Of a stretch of 64,000 bases of DNA, positions 50,339 through 58,605 are shown piece after piece. Source of the stretch: Candidatus Fokinia solitaria. GTDB taxonomy: Bacteria; Pseudomonadota; Alphaproteobacteria; Rickettsiales; Midichloriaceae. How positions within the stretch are numbered: the stretch's first letter is position 1; each line of letters begins with the position of its first letter. The stretch is taken from NCBI GenBank assembly GCA_943325105.2, contig CALPOD020000003.1, positions 1-64,000 of the forward strand. The letters are read 5' to 3'. A program made the position numbers and the translations under genes. The notes below the pieces were generated by a model. It saw only the letters and a list, made by a program, of their open reading frames with translations, searched no databases and was not told the origin of the DNA.

Positions 50339-51505
50339 ATGATAGAACGTCAAATCATTAAAAAATTTCTTAATATCTTTCATCAAATTCATTATGGAAG
50401 AATCCATATCGCTACGCCTGACGGTAAAATTTACGATTTTGTCGGAAAAGAAAAAGGCCCTAAAGCAGATTTAGTGATTTATGATGCTAGAGCAATTAGT
50501 CAATTTATAACGAAAGGAGATATTGGATTTGCAGAAAGCTATCGTGACAAATGGTGTGATAGTAATGACCTAGTGTCATTATTTACATTTGGATTAAAAA
50601 ATGAACAGGTTTTAGGGAAATACATACATGGTAGTTTCCTGAGCCGTATTGCTGCCCGTATAGGATATTTATTTAATCTCAATACTCTGAAAGGAAGTAA
50701 AAAAAATATTCATGTTCACTATGATATAGGAAATGATTTCTATAAACTTTGGCTTGATCCAAGCATGACCTATTCTTCTGCTATTTTTGAACATGAATCT
50801 GAAGATTTAATGTCTGCGCAGTATAGAAAATACGATAAAATTATTAACAGTGTTAAAAATTCAGGAAGATTGTTAGAAATTGGGTGTGGTTGGGGAGGAT
50901 TCGCAGAGCGAGCACTGTTAAAAGGCGATTATGATCTGAAAGCTCTTACTCTTTCTGAACAACAGTATAGCTATGCAAAAAATCGACTACAAGGTAATGC
51001 TAATATAGCTATTGAAGATTATAGAATTCAAAAAGGCAAATACGATCAAATTGTATCTATAGAAATGTTTGAAGCTGTGGGTGAAAATTTTTGGGATACT
51101 TATTTCTCCAAAATCAAAGCTCTATTAGCTGAAAAAGGCAAGGCCATTATTCAAACAATTACCATTAATGAATGCTATTTTGAACGATACCGAAAAAGCG
51201 GTGATGCCATCCGTACATTTATTTTTCCAGGTGGTATGTTGCCGTCGCCAGAGAGATTCGTTGCAGCTAGCTCTAAAGCGGGTCTTGTTGTAACAGATAA
51301 ATTTTCCTTTGGTGAAGATTATGCGCTTACAATTAAGAATTGGCTTGTTGCGTTTGAGAAAAATATTGAGCAAGTAAAAGATTTGGGTTTTGATGAAAAA
51401 TTTCTTCGCATTTGGCGCTTTTATTTGACATTTTGTATTGCCAGTTTTAAATCAGGTCGAACAAGCGTCATGCAGATAGCACTTGAGCATGCGAGGGAAA
51501 AATAA
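50339..51505 (+). CDS. Cyclopropane-fatty-acyl-phospholipid synthase family
   Basis: 388 residues, standard length. It transfers a methyl or methylene from AdoMet to the double bond of membrane phospholipid acyl chains. N-terminal domain about 1-110, then HYDIGNDFYKLWLDPSMTYS, the AdoMet motif LEIGCGWGGFAERA near residue 180, LTLSEQQYSYA, IVSIEMFEAVGENFW, IQTITINECYFERYRK, FIFPGGMLPS and FGEDYALTIKNWL. It may make a cyclopropane or, as for cluster relatives, a methylated chain. Its TAA overlaps the next ATG by one base. Confidence 0.93.
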   Translation: MIERQIIKKFLNIFHQIHYGRIHIATPDGKIYDFVGKEKGPKADLVIYDARAISQFITKGDIGFAESYRDKWCDSNDLVSLFTFGLKNEQVLGKYIHGSFLSRIAARIGYLFNLNTLKGSKKNIHVHYDIGNDFYKLWLDPSMTYSSAIFEHESEDLMSAQYRKYDKIINSVKNSGRLLEIGCGWGGFAERALLKGDYDLKALTLSEQQYSYAKNRLQGNANIAIEDYRIQKGKYDQIVSIEMFEAVGENFWDTYFSKIKALLAEKGKAIIQTITINECYFERYRKSGDAIRTFIFPGGMLPSPERFVAASSKAGLVVTDKFSFGEDYALTIKNWLVAFEKNIEQVKDLGFDEKFLRIWRFYLTFCIASFKSGRTSVMQIALEHAREK

Positions 51506-52776
51506 TGGCTCAAAAAGAAAAGATAGAGCTATCAGCATTGATTCAATATGCCTTTCTTGCATTACCATTAGGATTTTCAGGGTTTCCACTTTATATTTTA
51601 GCTCCTGATTTTTATGCCATCAATTATGGAATGACATTATCCACAATGGGGTTTTGTCTTTTATTCATCCGTGTCTTTGATGCTTTTCAAGATCCTCTGA
51701 TTGGCATAATAAGCGACCGATATAGAGATCAAACCCTTTTAATCATGGGTGCATCAGCCTGCATTCTTGTATTAAGCATTTATATCCTTTTTAACTTTAC
51801 GATTTTCTCTCCTTTAAGTCGATTTGTTATATTCATGACACTTGCTGTCACGACTTATAGTGTGTTAACGATTAATCTTAATTCAGTTGGTGGGCTGTGG
51901 TGCAAGCAAGAAAAGTATCAAGTGAAAGTTTCTTCCGTTAGAGAAGTTTTTTCTCTTATCGGACTCCTTATTTCAGTTTCAATTCCACATTTTTTAGAAA
52001 AGATAATAGATAAAGATCAAGTTTATGAATGGTTTGTTTTTATACTTTTGGTACTTGTGATCATCGGGTTTACTCAATTTTATTACTGGTATCGAGTATA
52101 CTCTAAAAAATTTGATTATAATCTAAAAACCTTATCTTTTAATTGCAATCTTCTTTCTTCTGACTTAAAAAAATTCTTTGGCATTTATTTGTTCAGCATG
52201 TTTGCATCATCTATTCCAGCTGTCTTAGTAATTTTTTTTGTACGTGATTTGCTTGGTGCTGGACACTATACAGGATTTTTTCTACTTATTTATTTTATTT
52301 CTGCCGCTATCTTTATGCCCTTTTGGACTTACGTGAGTAATAAAAAAGGTAAATATAGAGCATGGTTTTTTTCTATGTTACTGGCAAGCTTTAGTTTTAT
52401 ATGGGCATTTTTTTTAACAAAAGGAGATCTATGGCAATACGGGTTCATCTGCCTTATGTCTGGCATCTCCTTGGGTGGCGATCTTATTTTTCCACCTGCT
52501 ATAGTATCTGATCATATTCATTCTTCAAAATCTCAGAACAGCGCAGCTGCTCATTATGGTATCTTAAATTTACTTTCTAAATCATCGTTAGCTTTTGCCT
52601 CTGCTCTCTCATTTTTCATTCTTGACTATGCTGAATTTAATGTAGGAGGAACAAACCTTAATACAAGCCTTATAGGATTAAGTATTGCGTACGCTTTTAT
52701 TCCCTGTATCATAAAAATAACAGCAGCTTTTTTTGTATGGAAAATATTTATTAAATTTAACTCGGAAAAAAAATAA
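51505..52776 (+). CDS. MFS transporter of the glycoside-pentoside-hexuronide type
   Basis: 423 residues with about 12 membrane helices. IQYAFLALPLGFSGFPLYILAP opens helix 1, and FIRVFDAFQDPLIGIISDRYRD is the Asp-containing motif between helices 2 and 3 typical of MFS_2/GPH carriers. Carriers of this type recur next to DUF3833 and Cfa genes; lipid or fatty acid movement is a reasonable but unproven guess. It overlaps both neighbours by one base (TAATG). Confidence 0.85.
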   Translation: MAQKEKIELSALIQYAFLALPLGFSGFPLYILAPDFYAINYGMTLSTMGFCLLFIRVFDAFQDPLIGIISDRYRDQTLLIMGASACILVLSIYILFNFTIFSPLSRFVIFMTLAVTTYSVLTINLNSVGGLWCKQEKYQVKVSSVREVFSLIGLLISVSIPHFLEKIIDKDQVYEWFVFILLVLVIIGFTQFYYWYRVYSKKFDYNLKTLSFNCNLLSSDLKKFFGIYLFSMFASSIPAVLVIFFVRDLLGAGHYTGFFLLIYFISAAIFMPFWTYVSNKKGKYRAWFFSMLLASFSFIWAFFLTKGDLWQYGFICLMSGISLGGDLIFPPAIVSDHIHSSKSQNSAAAHYGILNLLSKSSLAFASALSFFILDYAEFNVGGTNLNTSLIGLSIAYAFIPCIIKITAAFFVWKIFIKFNSEKK

Positions 52777-53321
52777 TGAAAGTATTTAAATTTATCGTAT
52801 TATTATTTGTAGTTTTATCAATAACTATTTTTATATTCGTAAATTTTATGAAAAATTCTATTGAATATTATGAAGATAAAAAGCCTGAAATGAGTATCAA
52901 AAACTATTTTAATGGTTCCATAAAGGCATGGGGGATTGTCCAAGATTGGCGAGGACGTGTTGTAAGGCAATTTGATATCAAAATGATTGGAACATGGGAT
53001 GGAGATATAGGAACTTTAAGAGAACAGTTTTATTATTATGATGGACAAACACAAGAACGTACTTGGACAATTAAAAAATTAGATAATGGAGATTATGAAG
53101 GCACGGCATCCGATATTATAGACAAAGCCTTGGGCATAGAAAAAGGAAATGCCGCACAATGGTCTTATATAATGGATCTAAAGGTAGACCAAAGAGTTTT
53201 TCGCATCAAATTTGATGATTGGATGTGGCTTATGAATGATGGGGTTTTGATCAATCGGTCTTATTTAAAAAAGTTCGGGATTACCGTAGCTGAATTGACA
53301 ATATTCATGAAGAAGGAATGA
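52776..53321 (+). CDS. DUF3833 lipoprotein-like/lipocalin-like protein
   Basis: 181 residues. N-terminal membrane anchor (FIVLLFVVLSITIFIFVNF), then a beta-barrel-like domain with NYFNGSIKAWGIVQDWRGRVVRQF, GDIGTLREQFYYYDGQTQERTW, YEGTASDIIDKALGI and KFDDWMWLMNDGVLINRSYL, all DUF3833 hallmarks. Members are usually lipoproteins; here the lipobox Cys is missing and the anchor is an uncleaved helix. Location is probably the periplasmic face of the inner membrane. Overlaps both neighbours. Confidence 0.88.
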   Translation: MKVFKFIVLLFVVLSITIFIFVNFMKNSIEYYEDKKPEMSIKNYFNGSIKAWGIVQDWRGRVVRQFDIKMIGTWDGDIGTLREQFYYYDGQTQERTWTIKKLDNGDYEGTASDIIDKALGIEKGNAAQWSYIMDLKVDQRVFRIKFDDWMWLMNDGVLINRSYLKKFGITVAELTIFMKKE

Positions 53322-54106
53322 CGATATTGAGAGATAAGACGTATAATAATAAAATTATTTGGATAATAGGCGCCAGCAGCGGTATAGGAGAAGCTCTTGC
53401 CAAAAGATTAGCCTCAAAAGGTGCTATTATTTGTCTTTCAGCGCGTCGCGCACAAGAATTAGAGAAGCTAAAAAGCTTTTTGTCAGGTGTAAAACATGAA
53501 AGTTTCCCTTTAGATGTTTGTGATGCAGAAGCTGTTATAAAAACCGCACATACTATTCATGCTTATTTTGGTAGAATAGATAGTATTATTTTTCTTGCTG
53601 CAGCTTATAAACCGATGAGACTTGAAACACTAGATATTTTTGATGTACGTCAAATGATCGAAACAAATTTGCTTGGTGCTTTTCATGTGCTTTCTGCGGT
53701 TATTCCCTTATTAAAAAGTCAACCTTATGGCCAAATTGCTTTATGTGGAAGTGTAGCGGGATATATCGGTCTTCCTGGAGGACAACCTTATAGCGCCACA
53801 AAAGCTGGTATTATTAATCTTGCTGAAAGCCTTCGCTCAGAATTACCAAGCACAATTGATGTGAAAATCATTAATCCAGGATTTGTTAAAACAGATCTTA
53901 CAGCAAAGAATGATTTTGATATGCCGATGATAATTAACCCAGAAAAAGCTGCTACTTTTATCGCAGATGGACTTTTGAACGAAGGATTTGAAATTCATTT
54001 CCCAAAAAAATTTACTTTATTTCTGAAGCTAATGCAATTTTTACCATATTGTTTATCTATAAAAATAACAGCACGATTAAATATTAGGAAGAAATCATCA
54101 TGTTAA
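53318..54106 (+). CDS. Short-chain dehydrogenase/reductase
   Basis: 262 residues. Classical SDR: IWIIGASSGIGEALAKRLA cofactor motif, LDVCDAEAV, catalytic Ser in CGSVAGYIG and YSATKAG with Tyr and Lys, then KIINPGFVKTDLT. Hydrophobic C-terminus (FTLFLKLMQFLPYCLSI) suggests membrane attachment and a lipid substrate. Coupled by ATGA to the DUF3833 gene and by a 7-base overlap to the next SDR. Confidence 0.9.
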   Translation: MTILRDKTYNNKIIWIIGASSGIGEALAKRLASKGAIICLSARRAQELEKLKSFLSGVKHESFPLDVCDAEAVIKTAHTIHAYFGRIDSIIFLAAAYKPMRLETLDIFDVRQMIETNLLGAFHVLSAVIPLLKSQPYGQIALCGSVAGYIGLPGGQPYSATKAGIINLAESLRSELPSTIDVKIINPGFVKTDLTAKNDFDMPMIINPEKAATFIADGLLNEGFEIHFPKKFTLFLKLMQFLPYCLSIKITARLNIRKKSSC

Positions 54107-54798
54107 CTTTAAAAAATATCGCTGTCATAGGTTCTTCAGGAGGGATTGGGCAAGCTTTTGTCAATATTTTATCCAGGCAGTATTCGAATGCTAATCTGTA
54201 TCCATTTTCTCGCACAGGAGAATATCAGATTAATTATGCAAGCGAAGATTCTATCGCTGAAGCAGCGAATATCGCATCCAATAAAGGTCCACTCGATCTT
54301 GTCATTGTTGCTAATGGTATGCTGCATAGCAAAGAAATTATGCCAGAAAAATCCATAAAAGAGCTTTCTAGATACAAGTTTCAACAGTTGTTTGAAGTCA
54401 ATACAATCGTTCCTTCTTTGATTGCAAAACATTTTTTGCCTCATTTAAATCGTGATTACCCTTCTATATTTGCAGCACTTTCTGCTCGTGTAGGCAGCAT
54501 ATCTGATAATGAATTGGGAGGATGGTATGCGTATCGAGCTTCAAAAGCCGCTCTCAACATGATTATAAAAAATGCAGCTATTGAAATGAGCAGGCGTAAT
54601 CAAAAAGCAATCATTGTTGGTCTTCATCCAGGAACTGTTGACACGGATTTATCGAGACCTTTTCACAAAAATATACCTGTTGAGCAATTATTAACACCTC
54701 ATCAATCTGTAACAAGACTCTTAGAGGTTTTGGCATCATTAACAGCTGATCAAAGTGGTAAATGTTTTGCTTGGGATGGAAAGGAGATCTTATCATGA
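54100..54798 (+). CDS. Second SDR, C-factor-like
   Basis: 232 residues. NIAVIGSSGGIGQAFVNIL opens the Rossmann fold, LVIVANGML and NTIVPSLIAKHFLP follow, with Ser region ALSARVGSISDNELGGWY, YRASKAALNM (Tyr, Lys) and VGLHPGTVDTDLSRPF. This is the CsgA/C-factor-like SDR group that recurs in the light-stress lipid clusters. Its TGA overlaps the ATG of the broken DUF2256 gene. Confidence 0.9.
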   Translation: MLTLKNIAVIGSSGGIGQAFVNILSRQYSNANLYPFSRTGEYQINYASEDSIAEAANIASNKGPLDLVIVANGMLHSKEIMPEKSIKELSRYKFQQLFEVNTIVPSLIAKHFLPHLNRDYPSIFAALSARVGSISDNELGGWYAYRASKAALNMIIKNAAIEMSRRNQKAIIVGLHPGTVDTDLSRPFHKNIPVEQLLTPHQSVTRLLEVLASLTADQSGKCFAWDGKEILS

Positions 54799-54989
54799 AT
54801 GAAAATACTGCCAGCATTATAGTCATGGAATTGGTGGAATAAAATCTTTCTCAAAAAGTATGCATCGTTTGTAAACATCCCTTCACCTGGAGAGAAAAAT
54901 GGGAGCAAATTCGGGATGAGGTTAAATATTGCTCTCATAGTTGTCAAAAGAATAAAAAATCTTACATGAAAAATCAGGATACGATATGA
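54795..54989 (+). pseudogene. DUF2256 gene with an early in-frame stop
   Basis: From ATG 54795 (ATGA overlap with the SDR) the frame reads 15 codons and then TAA at 54840-54842, after which the same frame encodes [20 protein letters not shown] and [14 protein letters not shown] to TGA 54987-54989, itself overlapping the next ATG. The post-stop part is a clear DUF2256 zinc-ribbon: KxCxxCxxPFTWRxKW...VKYCSxxC. No alternative ATG or GTG lies between the stop and the first Cys, so a single base change (for example AAA or CAA to TAA) has probably silenced it. DUF2256 normally neighbours photolyase-family genes. Confidence 0.8.
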
Positions 54990-55966
54990 AAAAAATTGCG
55001 ATTATTGGAGCAGGTTTATCAGGCCTGACGTTAGGACAAAAACTTTCAAAAAAAGCTGATGTTTTTGTGTTTGAAAAAGGGAGAGGTGTTGGTGGGCGCA
55101 TGGCAACTAGATATGCAGACCCTTTTGTTTTTGATCATGGTGCTCCCTACTGGACAGTGACAACACAAGAGTTTAAAAATTTTCTAGCCCCTTTGATGGG
55201 CTCTGTTGTTGCAAAATGGAGAGGAAACATCATCACATTAGACAATAGTAATCCTATTGTAAATAATATTTCTAGATCATCATATTTTGTTGCGACACCT
55301 AATATGAACAGTTTGTGCAAACACCTTGCCATAGATTTAAATATCAAAACTCAGTATGAAATAATGAGCATAAAAGCCACTCATGAAAAGAAATGGCATC
55401 TTATCAGCAGCAACGATGAGGATCTTGGTATATATGATAGAGTGATTTCAACAGCCCCGGCCCCTCAAACTCTTAAGTTTTTTTCAGATTATCTTCCCAA
55501 AAATCATGGACTATATAAGCCAACATTTGATAGTTGTTTTTCTTTGATGATCGGCCTACATCATGCGTGGGAAAGAGAATGGATAGCAGCTCATATTTTT
55601 AACAGCCCTATAAAATGGATTGGTGTGAATTCTACAAAACCTGGACGAAATCATAATTTTACTTGCCTTGTCATTCATTCTGATCCGAAGTGGACAAAGG
55701 CTAACATTGATAGAGATATCAAGGAGGTTCAAGATATCCTTTTAAATGAGCTAAAAACTTTAATTACCCTTGATATCAAAAATCTTTCATATGTTTCAAT
55801 GCATCGTTGGCTATATTCCAAGGTTAACCCTTTAAACAATAACGGCTATTATGTTGATCTGGAGCTTGGTCTTTGTGCTGTTGGTGATTGGTGCCAAATG
55901 TCAGATATTGAAACAGTGCGGTTAAATGCTGAAAAAGCTGCTGATTTTATTGCTGCAGAAATTTAA
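54986..55966 (+). CDS. Renalase-like FAD-dependent oxidoreductase
   Basis: 326 residues. FAD motif [17 protein letters not shown], then [29 protein letters not shown], the signature of the renalase/COG3380 group, [16 protein letters not shown], and the C-terminal [20 protein letters not shown] contact. It may oxidise a reduced nicotinamide or another small substrate. Last gene of the overlapping cluster; its end abuts the photolyase remnant on the other strand. Confidence 0.88.
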   Translation: MKKIAIIGAGLSGLTLGQKLSKKADVFVFEKGRGVGGRMATRYADPFVFDHGAPYWTVTTQEFKNFLAPLMGSVVAKWRGNIITLDNSNPIVNNISRSSYFVATPNMNSLCKHLAIDLNIKTQYEIMSIKATHEKKWHLISSNDEDLGIYDRVISTAPAPQTLKFFSDYLPKNHGLYKPTFDSCFSLMIGLHHAWEREWIAAHIFNSPIKWIGVNSTKPGRNHNFTCLVIHSDPKWTKANIDRDIKEVQDILLNELKTLITLDIKNLSYVSMHRWLYSKVNPLNNNGYYVDLELGLCAVGDWCQMSDIETVRLNAEKAADFIAAEI

Positions 55967-56265
55967 TTTAAGAATAAAAAAATATTTATCTGGTAAAAAT
56001 CTAAGCTCTGGAACAAATTTGCTTGTATGTATTCCATTTGGATCAAATTTTTCACCTTTGGTGATTAAGTTTAAAATTCTAAAATAGGGTTCAGCATCTG
56101 CACCGTATCGAACAATTTACTGACACATTGTACTCTTATTTGCAAAGGGTCAACGTCCACTAAGCAATCCCCAAACCAATTGCTACCAAAACGCCAAGTA
56201 TCATAAAATTTTTTACCAAAAATGAGGCAACAATCATATGCTCTCGATTATTCATGTAGCTAGTG
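55967..56265 (-). pseudogene. Decayed C-terminal fragment of class I photolyase
   Basis: Minus-strand translation in shifting frames gives, in photolyase order: YMNNREHMIVASFLVKNFM, then DTWRFGSNWFGDCLVDVD, then GADAEPYFRILNLITKGEKF followed by DPNGIHTSKFVPELRFLPDKYF. These correspond to the FAD-binding C-terminal domain of CPD photolyase (HNRxRMxVASFLxK, WRxGExWFxxxLxDxD, GxDAAPYFRIFNPxxQ, DPxGxYIRxxxPEL). At least two frameshifts and a stop (TAA in CQ-stop-IV) separate them, and nothing of the N-terminal two thirds is visible. The fragment marks a lost cluster gene. Confidence 0.8.
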
Positions 56266-56586
56266 TCCTAATTTTTCGCATCCCTGAATCTACTAATAAA
56301 AAAGTGGGAGGTTATAACCTGAGCAAATACAAATCATCACTTCCATAGATAAGTTTATTTTGCCTAATGATCAAGAAATTTATCACAAATAGGCCATGGA
56401 ATATCTTTAAGGCTACATCTGGTGTATTTTATTTACATTTTGAGTATGCTTAAAATTACACGTTAAATTTTTATGGAGAGTCATAACGTATCATTTAACA
56501 ATCTCCTAGTACAACCTTGCATTTGGAAAGGAAAATAGAACTACACCACACAACTTTGAAGTTAGTTGGGTTGCGGTAAAATAACT
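56266..56586. other. Intergenic DNA, no feature identified
   Basis: About 320 bases between the photolyase remnant and repeat copy 3. Stops occur in all frames, and I see no tRNA, clear hairpin-terminator or recognisable protein fragment. Probably eroded island sequence. Confidence 0.5.
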
Positions 56587-56705
56587 TCCGCCAGTTTATA
56601 AGCGTCAAACTTTTTTTGCGTGATTTTTTAAATTCCTTCAAACCACCTCTAATCTATAATATTCATAGGCTTTGCCACTATTGCCATCCTAAGACTCAAA
56701 CCACT
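56587..56705. repeat. Structured repeat, copy 3 (partial), with tRNA-Ser end duplicate
   Basis: TCCGCCAGTTTA at 56587-56598 is identical to 44111-44122, which spans the tRNA-Ser 3' end and first bases of copy 1. Similarity to copies 1 and 2 continues through TTTATAAGCG, GCGTGATTTTT and TATTCATAGGCTTT to about 56690, then stops. This is the proposed right boundary of the island. The remaining 270 bases to the next gene show no feature. Confidence 0.65.
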
Positions 56706-56977
56706 TCAACTGCAGGAGTAAAATGTGATTCCCAATCAGTTAAAATTTGTCGTGACTTCATTATTTATCTATTTTTCTATAGCAAAACCATAATTTTATT
56801 AATAATTTAAGCACATCAAGGCATAAAGATTGGGAATTTATTATTATAAAACTTTGCAACCCGCTATAACATTACAAGTTGTAATTGATAAATTTTTTAT
56901 AAAATATTTACTTTGCTTTTAAAAAAAAGTTATTATACAATCTGTTGTATCAAGAACAAAAAAATAAAACACTAAAA

Positions 56978-57985
56978 ATGTCAACAGAAAATAAACACCC
57001 AGCAATTATAGTAATTCGCCATCATGAAGACAGTTGTGATGATCTGAATTCACGGGGGGTAAAACAGGGGCCAGATAAATGGGCAGATGGTTATCAACAT
57101 GTAGGGCGTGCACTTGCATATTACACAGAAAACAATGGACTTTGTCCAATTGGTAAGATATTTTACGTTGCTGGTGGTGGTAACGTCGGTGGGCACTGGC
57201 AAACACCTAAACCTAAAGATACTGGGACTGTCATTGCAGAGTCACTTTCAAAAACTTATGTACAAGACTTTAAAAGTCAGGATCCAATATACAATACAAA
57301 TGATCAAAAACTTTTAGGTAGCTACATAGGTTATAACAACTATTTTATAGACTTTATAGTATGGGGATTCCAATCTTTAGCATGGGCATTCCAATCTTGT
57401 GTAAACTACATATCATCTTTTTTTACAAGTCAGGAGCTGGTATTACAAAATCCAAATGTATTACAAAGTGTAAATGATCAAAAGCTTTTAGGTGACTACA
57501 TAGGTGATAACAATTATGCTGGATATAAAGCAATTGTAGACGAAGTGGTAACAACAATGCAGGGTTTAAATAATCAGTATTCTATATTGTTAGTAGGTGA
57601 CTATAATGGGTTATCACAAGTAGCACGTAATATGGAAGTAGATCCAAGTAAGCCAAATCAAAACCTAAAACATCTATATGAAATTTTTCAAGATAAAATA
57701 GGTAGTTCATTAGCAACTCCTAAATATTGGGATCAATGGTATGCTATGTATTCAATAGAGTTTGATGACACTGGTAAGTTTCTAAAAAGTGGTAGCTCTC
57801 TTGGAGAAGGAACAGATAATGGGTCTTGTATGGATAAACATAATAATCCACAGAAACTTCCTAATGCTTCATTCGCATATCCATATATTGATAATACACA
57901 TTTAATAGTAGAAAATGTAATGGTAGAAAATGAATTGGAAGTACAAGATCCGGACGAATCTTGTTGCTGTCACAGCTCTAATTAA
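56978..57985 (+). CDS. Histidine-phosphatase-like protein with internal duplication and C-terminal Cys cluster
   Basis: 335 residues from ATG 56978 (a TTG 33 bases earlier is less likely). The start ENKHPAIIVIRHHEDS with Arg14-His15, followed by RGVKQGPDKWADGYQHVGRALAYY, recalls the histidine phosphatase RH motif and following helix; this is tentative. NDQKLLGSYIGYNNY (near residue 107) recurs as NDQKLLGDYIGDNNY (near 165), a duplication of 58-codon period that brackets a hydrophobic stretch (FIVWGFQSLAWAFQSCVNYI). The protein ends DESCCCHSSN; a terminal Cys cluster is a possible host palmitoylation site. No signal peptide. I infer a possible secreted effector. Confidence 0.7.
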   Translation: MSTENKHPAIIVIRHHEDSCDDLNSRGVKQGPDKWADGYQHVGRALAYYTENNGLCPIGKIFYVAGGGNVGGHWQTPKPKDTGTVIAESLSKTYVQDFKSQDPIYNTNDQKLLGSYIGYNNYFIDFIVWGFQSLAWAFQSCVNYISSFFTSQELVLQNPNVLQSVNDQKLLGDYIGDNNYAGYKAIVDEVVTTMQGLNNQYSILLVGDYNGLSQVARNMEVDPSKPNQNLKHLYEIFQDKIGSSLATPKYWDQWYAMYSIEFDDTGKFLKSGSSLGEGTDNGSCMDKHNNPQKLPNASFAYPYIDNTHLIVENVMVENELEVQDPDESCCCHSSN

Positions 57986-57999
57986 TATTAAATAACTAC

Positions 58000-58028
58000 G
58001 CTTCACTCTCTAATTTGGAAAGTGAAGC
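58000..58028. other. Hairpin after the phosphatase-like gene
   Basis: GCTTCACT (58000-58007) and AGTGAAGC (58021-58028) form an 8-base stem with a 13-base loop. There is no T-run on either side, so it is not a standard terminator; it might still stabilise or end the upstream message. The rest of the 57986-58230 gap shows nothing recognisable. Confidence 0.35.
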
Positions 58029-58230
58029 AAAACGACCGTCACAGTTTGAAGGTGAGTGTTTGAAAGAAGATCACTCCTCCTCTGCAACTAAATATTGTGA
58101 TAAACCCACTAGGTTGGATAGCAAGCATTGCGTAGCTGCAACAAGATTGATAAATGTTTTTTTAAATAATTCATAAATTTTGCGATTTAACTCATCTCTC
58201 ATTACAATATATTATATTTGTCAGCAGAAT

Positions 58231-58605
58231 ATGATCACGCATTATATTATAATAGCATTTGGCGGTGCATTAGGAAGCATTATACGTGTGTTTTTAAGTA
58301 AACTTTTACCTACTGTAGTATATGGTATTCCCATTCCTATATTATCCATTAATATACTTGGATGTTTTATAATGGGATTACTAACAGAAATCATGGCATT
58401 ATATTGGTCACCTCCTGATCAAGTAAGATACTTTTTGATACCGGGATTTTTAGGTGGCTTTACTACCTTTTCGACATTCGCTCTAGAGTTCGGGCTTCTT
58501 TTTAAAGAAGATAAATTTTTATTGGCATTATCTTACATTGTGCTGAGTGTAGTTTTAAGTCTTTTATTTTTCTTTATAGGTGTGAAAATTGTCAGATTAC
58601 TTTGA
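58231..58605 (+). CDS. crcB: Fluoride ion channel CrcB/FluC
   Basis: 124 residues from ATG 58231, chosen because the first conserved helix starts there (THYIIIAFGGALGSIIRVFLSK). Four membrane helices with NILGCFIMGLL (the pore Asn) and GFLGGFTTFSTFALE (Phe-box and Na+-site TTFST). It exports fluoride as a dual-topology dimer. No fluoride riboswitch pattern was recognised upstream. The 3' end abuts a truncated gene on the other strand. Confidence 0.92.
   Translation: MITHYIIIAFGGALGSIIRVFLSKLLPTVVYGIPIPILSINILGCFIMGLLTEIMALYWSPPDQVRYFLIPGFLGGFTTFSTFALEFGLLFKEDKFLLALSYIVLSVVLSLLFFFIGVKIVRLL

Noticed and set aside
56616..56810. 64-codon plus-strand frame
   Set aside because: It lies across repeat copy 3 and the following eroded DNA, with no conserved sequence and an atypical composition.
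58080..58230. Fluoride riboswitch before crcB
   Set aside because: The conserved pseudoknot segments of the crcB RNA motif could not be found upstream of the start codon.
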